Shown in pieces: positions 62,458 to 64,000 of a stretch of 64,000 bases of DNA; positions within the stretch are counted from its first letter, which is position 1; the number at the start of each line of letters is the position of its first letter. The stretch lies in the NCBI RefSeq assembly GCF_900113635.1, contig NZ_FOQA01000007.1, positions 1-64,000 on the forward strand, read 5' to 3'. The notes beneath the pieces are model-generated. The model saw only the letters and a list, made by a program, of their open reading frames with translations, was not told the DNA's origin and did not search any database. A program made the position numbers and the translations under genes. The DNA is from Tindallia magadiensis (GTDB taxonomy: Bacteria; Bacillota; Clostridia; Peptostreptococcales; Tindalliaceae).

Positions 62458-64000
62458 ATGAAAGGTCGAATACCGGAAGAATTAGTAGATGACATTATTC
62501 AGCATAATGATATTGTTGATGTGATCAATGAATATGTACCTCTAAAGTCAGCAGGTTCAAATTACAGAGCATTATGTCCTTTTCATAATGAAAAGACACC
62601 CTCATTTATGGTTAGTCGTGAAAAGCAGCTTTATAAATGCTTTGGATGCGGACAAGGCGGAGGCGTAGTTCAGTTTATTATGGAAAAAGAAAATTTAGAC
62701 TTTGTTGAGGCTGTTCATCATCTTGCAAGACGCGTTGGTATTCATATACCGGAGAAAAATATAACTCAAGAAGAAAAACAGAGGCTCGAAAAAAGCCGAA
62801 AAATGACCGAAATAAACCGGGAAGCAGCTAGTTTTTTTTATCACAGCTTAACGTCTCGTGCAAACAAAGGTTTTGAATATCTTAAGAGTCGCGGTTGGAA
62901 AAAGAAAACCATTCAACGATTTGGAATAGGATTCGCACCAGATCAATGGGATGCATTATTAAAACATTTAACTTCCAAAGGTTATGAGGCCCAATTGGCT
63001 CACCAGGCAGGACTTGTTACGAAAGGAAAAACAAAAAATACCTACTATGATCGATTTCGAAAACGACTGATGTTTCCTATTTTTAACAGTCGTGGAGATA
63101 TCGTTGGTTTTGGAGGCAGGGTGATCGATGCAGCTGATCAGCCAAAGTATCTAAATTCTCCAGAAACATCTCTTTTTAACAAAAGAAAGTTACTATATGG
63201 ACTGAATTTGGCAAGGGTTCATGTCCGGGAAAGTGGAAGCATTCTAGTGACAGAAGGGTATACAGATGTTATCTCTTTACATGAAAAAGGGTATGGGAAT
63301 GCTGTAGCGACCCTTGGGACATCCTTAACAGTAGATCATGTTCAGCTATTATCAAGGTATACAAAGTTGGCGATTTTATGTTTTGATGCAGACACAGCTG
63401 GCAGTTCTGCTGTGTTAAGAAGTATTGAGTTGTTTTCAAAAACGGACTTGAAAATAAAGATCTTAACCTTACCAGAAGGAACAGATCCTGATCAATACAT
63501 TAGACGAAAAGGGCAAAAAGCATTTGAAAGCCTTATATCAGAAGCACCGACTTCTGTTGAATATCAAATCAATCTAATAAGAAAAAAACATTCGTTGGCT
63601 ACTGTTGAAGGAAAAATTCATTTTGCTCGAGAAGTAACACAGATATTATCAAAATTAAAAAGTGCTGTTGAAAGAGAAGCTTATGCAGCACGGCTGGCAG
63701 AAGAAATGGGCATTTCGAAAACAGCGCTTTTATCAGAAATTAAAAGTCCTACGTTCAGATCAGGGAAACAGAAACGAGTTGATAAATGGAATCAAAAGGA
63801 TAGTCAGATAAAATCGATCAATTCGATGCAACCAATAAAAGATGAATCAAGTTATTTACATGCGGAAAGGCAATTGTTGAAATGGATGATAAGTAATATT
63901 GAAGCTTTAGATAGCATTGAAAATCAAATTGATGAAACTTATTTTTTTGATGAGTCGCATAAAATGTTATTTACATTGATGATTGAGCAACAAGAACTGT
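62458..64000 (+). CDS. dnaG: DNA primase (C-terminus beyond the window)
   Basis: The frame is open from ATG 62458 to the window edge (514 codons). It contains the N-terminal zinc ribbon CPFH...CFGCGQGG (about 41-66), a RepB-like catalytic core, and the TOPRIM motifs LVTEGYTDVISLHEKG (about 263-278) and CFDADTAGSSAVLR. The start of the helicase-binding C-terminal region is reached at about 470. DnaG makes RNA primers for replication. A GGTGG lies just upstream of the ATG. The dgt-dnaG order is the Clostridia version of the macromolecular synthesis operon, so rpoD is expected next. Confidence 0.96.
   Translation, partial: MKGRIPEELVDDIIQHNDIVDVINEYVPLKSAGSNYRALCPFHNEKTPSFMVSREKQLYKCFGCGQGGGVVQFIMEKENLDFVEAVHHLARRVGIHIPEKNITQEEKQRLEKSRKMTEINREAASFFYHSLTSRANKGFEYLKSRGWKKKTIQRFGIGFAPDQWDALLKHLTSKGYEAQLAHQAGLVTKGKTKNTYYDRFRKRLMFPIFNSRGDIVGFGGRVIDAADQPKYLNSPETSLFNKRKLLYGLNLARVHVRESGSILVTEGYTDVISLHEKGYGNAVATLGTSLTVDHVQLLSRYTKLAILCFDADTAGSSAVLRSIELFSKTDLKIKILTLPEGTDPDQYIRRKGQKAFESLISEAPTSVEYQINLIRKKHSLATVEGKIHFAREVTQILSKLKSAVEREAYAARLAEEMGISKTALLSEIKSPTFRSGKQKRVDKWNQKDSQIKSINSMQPIKDESSYLHAERQLLKWMISNIEALDSIENQIDETYFFDESHKMLFTLMIEQQEL

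Noticed and set aside
62435-62461. ATG ATG pair at 62435-62440 as an alternative dnaG start
   Set aside because: It is in another frame and reaches a stop within nine codons.

Overview
The window is low-GC, gene-dense DNA from an anaerobic, spore-former-type Firmicute, most likely class Clostridia. I infer this from the class III ribonucleotide reductase, three T-box leaders, the PPDK/PPDK-regulator pair, the BadF/DUF2229 activase genes, strong AGGAGG-type ribosome binding sites with many TTG/GTG starts, and the dgt-dnaG gene order. Genus is an inference only; an Alkaliphilus/Tindallia-like organism would fit. No tRNA, rRNA, CRISPR array or prophage was seen.

Layout. 1-466: left end of an IS21-family element (partial istA on the minus strand) that has cut into a sensor histidine kinase, of which only the last 38 codons remain. 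643-4362: ferric-iron-type ABC transporter (lipoprotein, fused double permease, ATPase). 4385-5191: ribosomal protein S4 paralog without a zinc ribbon, behind a promoter overlapped by a Fur/Zur-like palindrome. 6000-7708: arsenite efflux (Acr3) and arsenate reductase. 7809-12584: alpha/beta hydrolase lacking its nucleophile, nitroreductase, aspartate kinase, GIY-YIG protein, ferritin, HAD phosphatase. 12610-12921: MerT-like mercury transporter with an in-frame UGA exactly at the second cysteine of the Hg-binding pair, a probable selenoprotein. 13128-16977: free-standing AOR N-terminal domain, RtcB, CheW and unknowns. 17033-20409: three-gene operon resembling a split version of the long 2-hydroxyacyl-CoA dehydratase activase proteins.

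20534-33896 holds housekeeping genes: rodA, mgtE, an FAH-family protein, the overlapping set pgi-murI-ABC-F, nrdD behind paired NrdR boxes, an AEC carrier, nrdG, a YbaK-like deacylase and a 2-hydroxyacid dehydrogenase. 33952-43046: valS under a Val T-box, folC, a QueG-like protein, a deacetylase lipoprotein, a 49-residue membrane protein, hpt, an M20 peptidase and a CPBP protease. 43059-44361: cold-shock protein and Hsp33.

44406-50862 is a branched-chain amino-acid operon (ilvN-ilvC-leuA-leuB-ilvB) behind a leader with two tandem T-box specifier modules, one reading Ile (AUC) and one Leu (CUC), that share one antiterminator/terminator. 50887-52544 is a DUF1576 membrane protein with a small partner on the minus strand. 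53773-64000: glyS under a Gly T-box, the PPDK regulator and ppdK, an NfeD/slipin pair, and dgt followed by dnaG, which runs off the window.

The most notable items are the candidate selenocysteine MerT, the mixed Ile/Leu tandem T-box, and the metal-regulated S4 paralog. Three metal/metalloid functions (iron uptake, arsenic efflux, mercury transport) lie within the first 13 kb.
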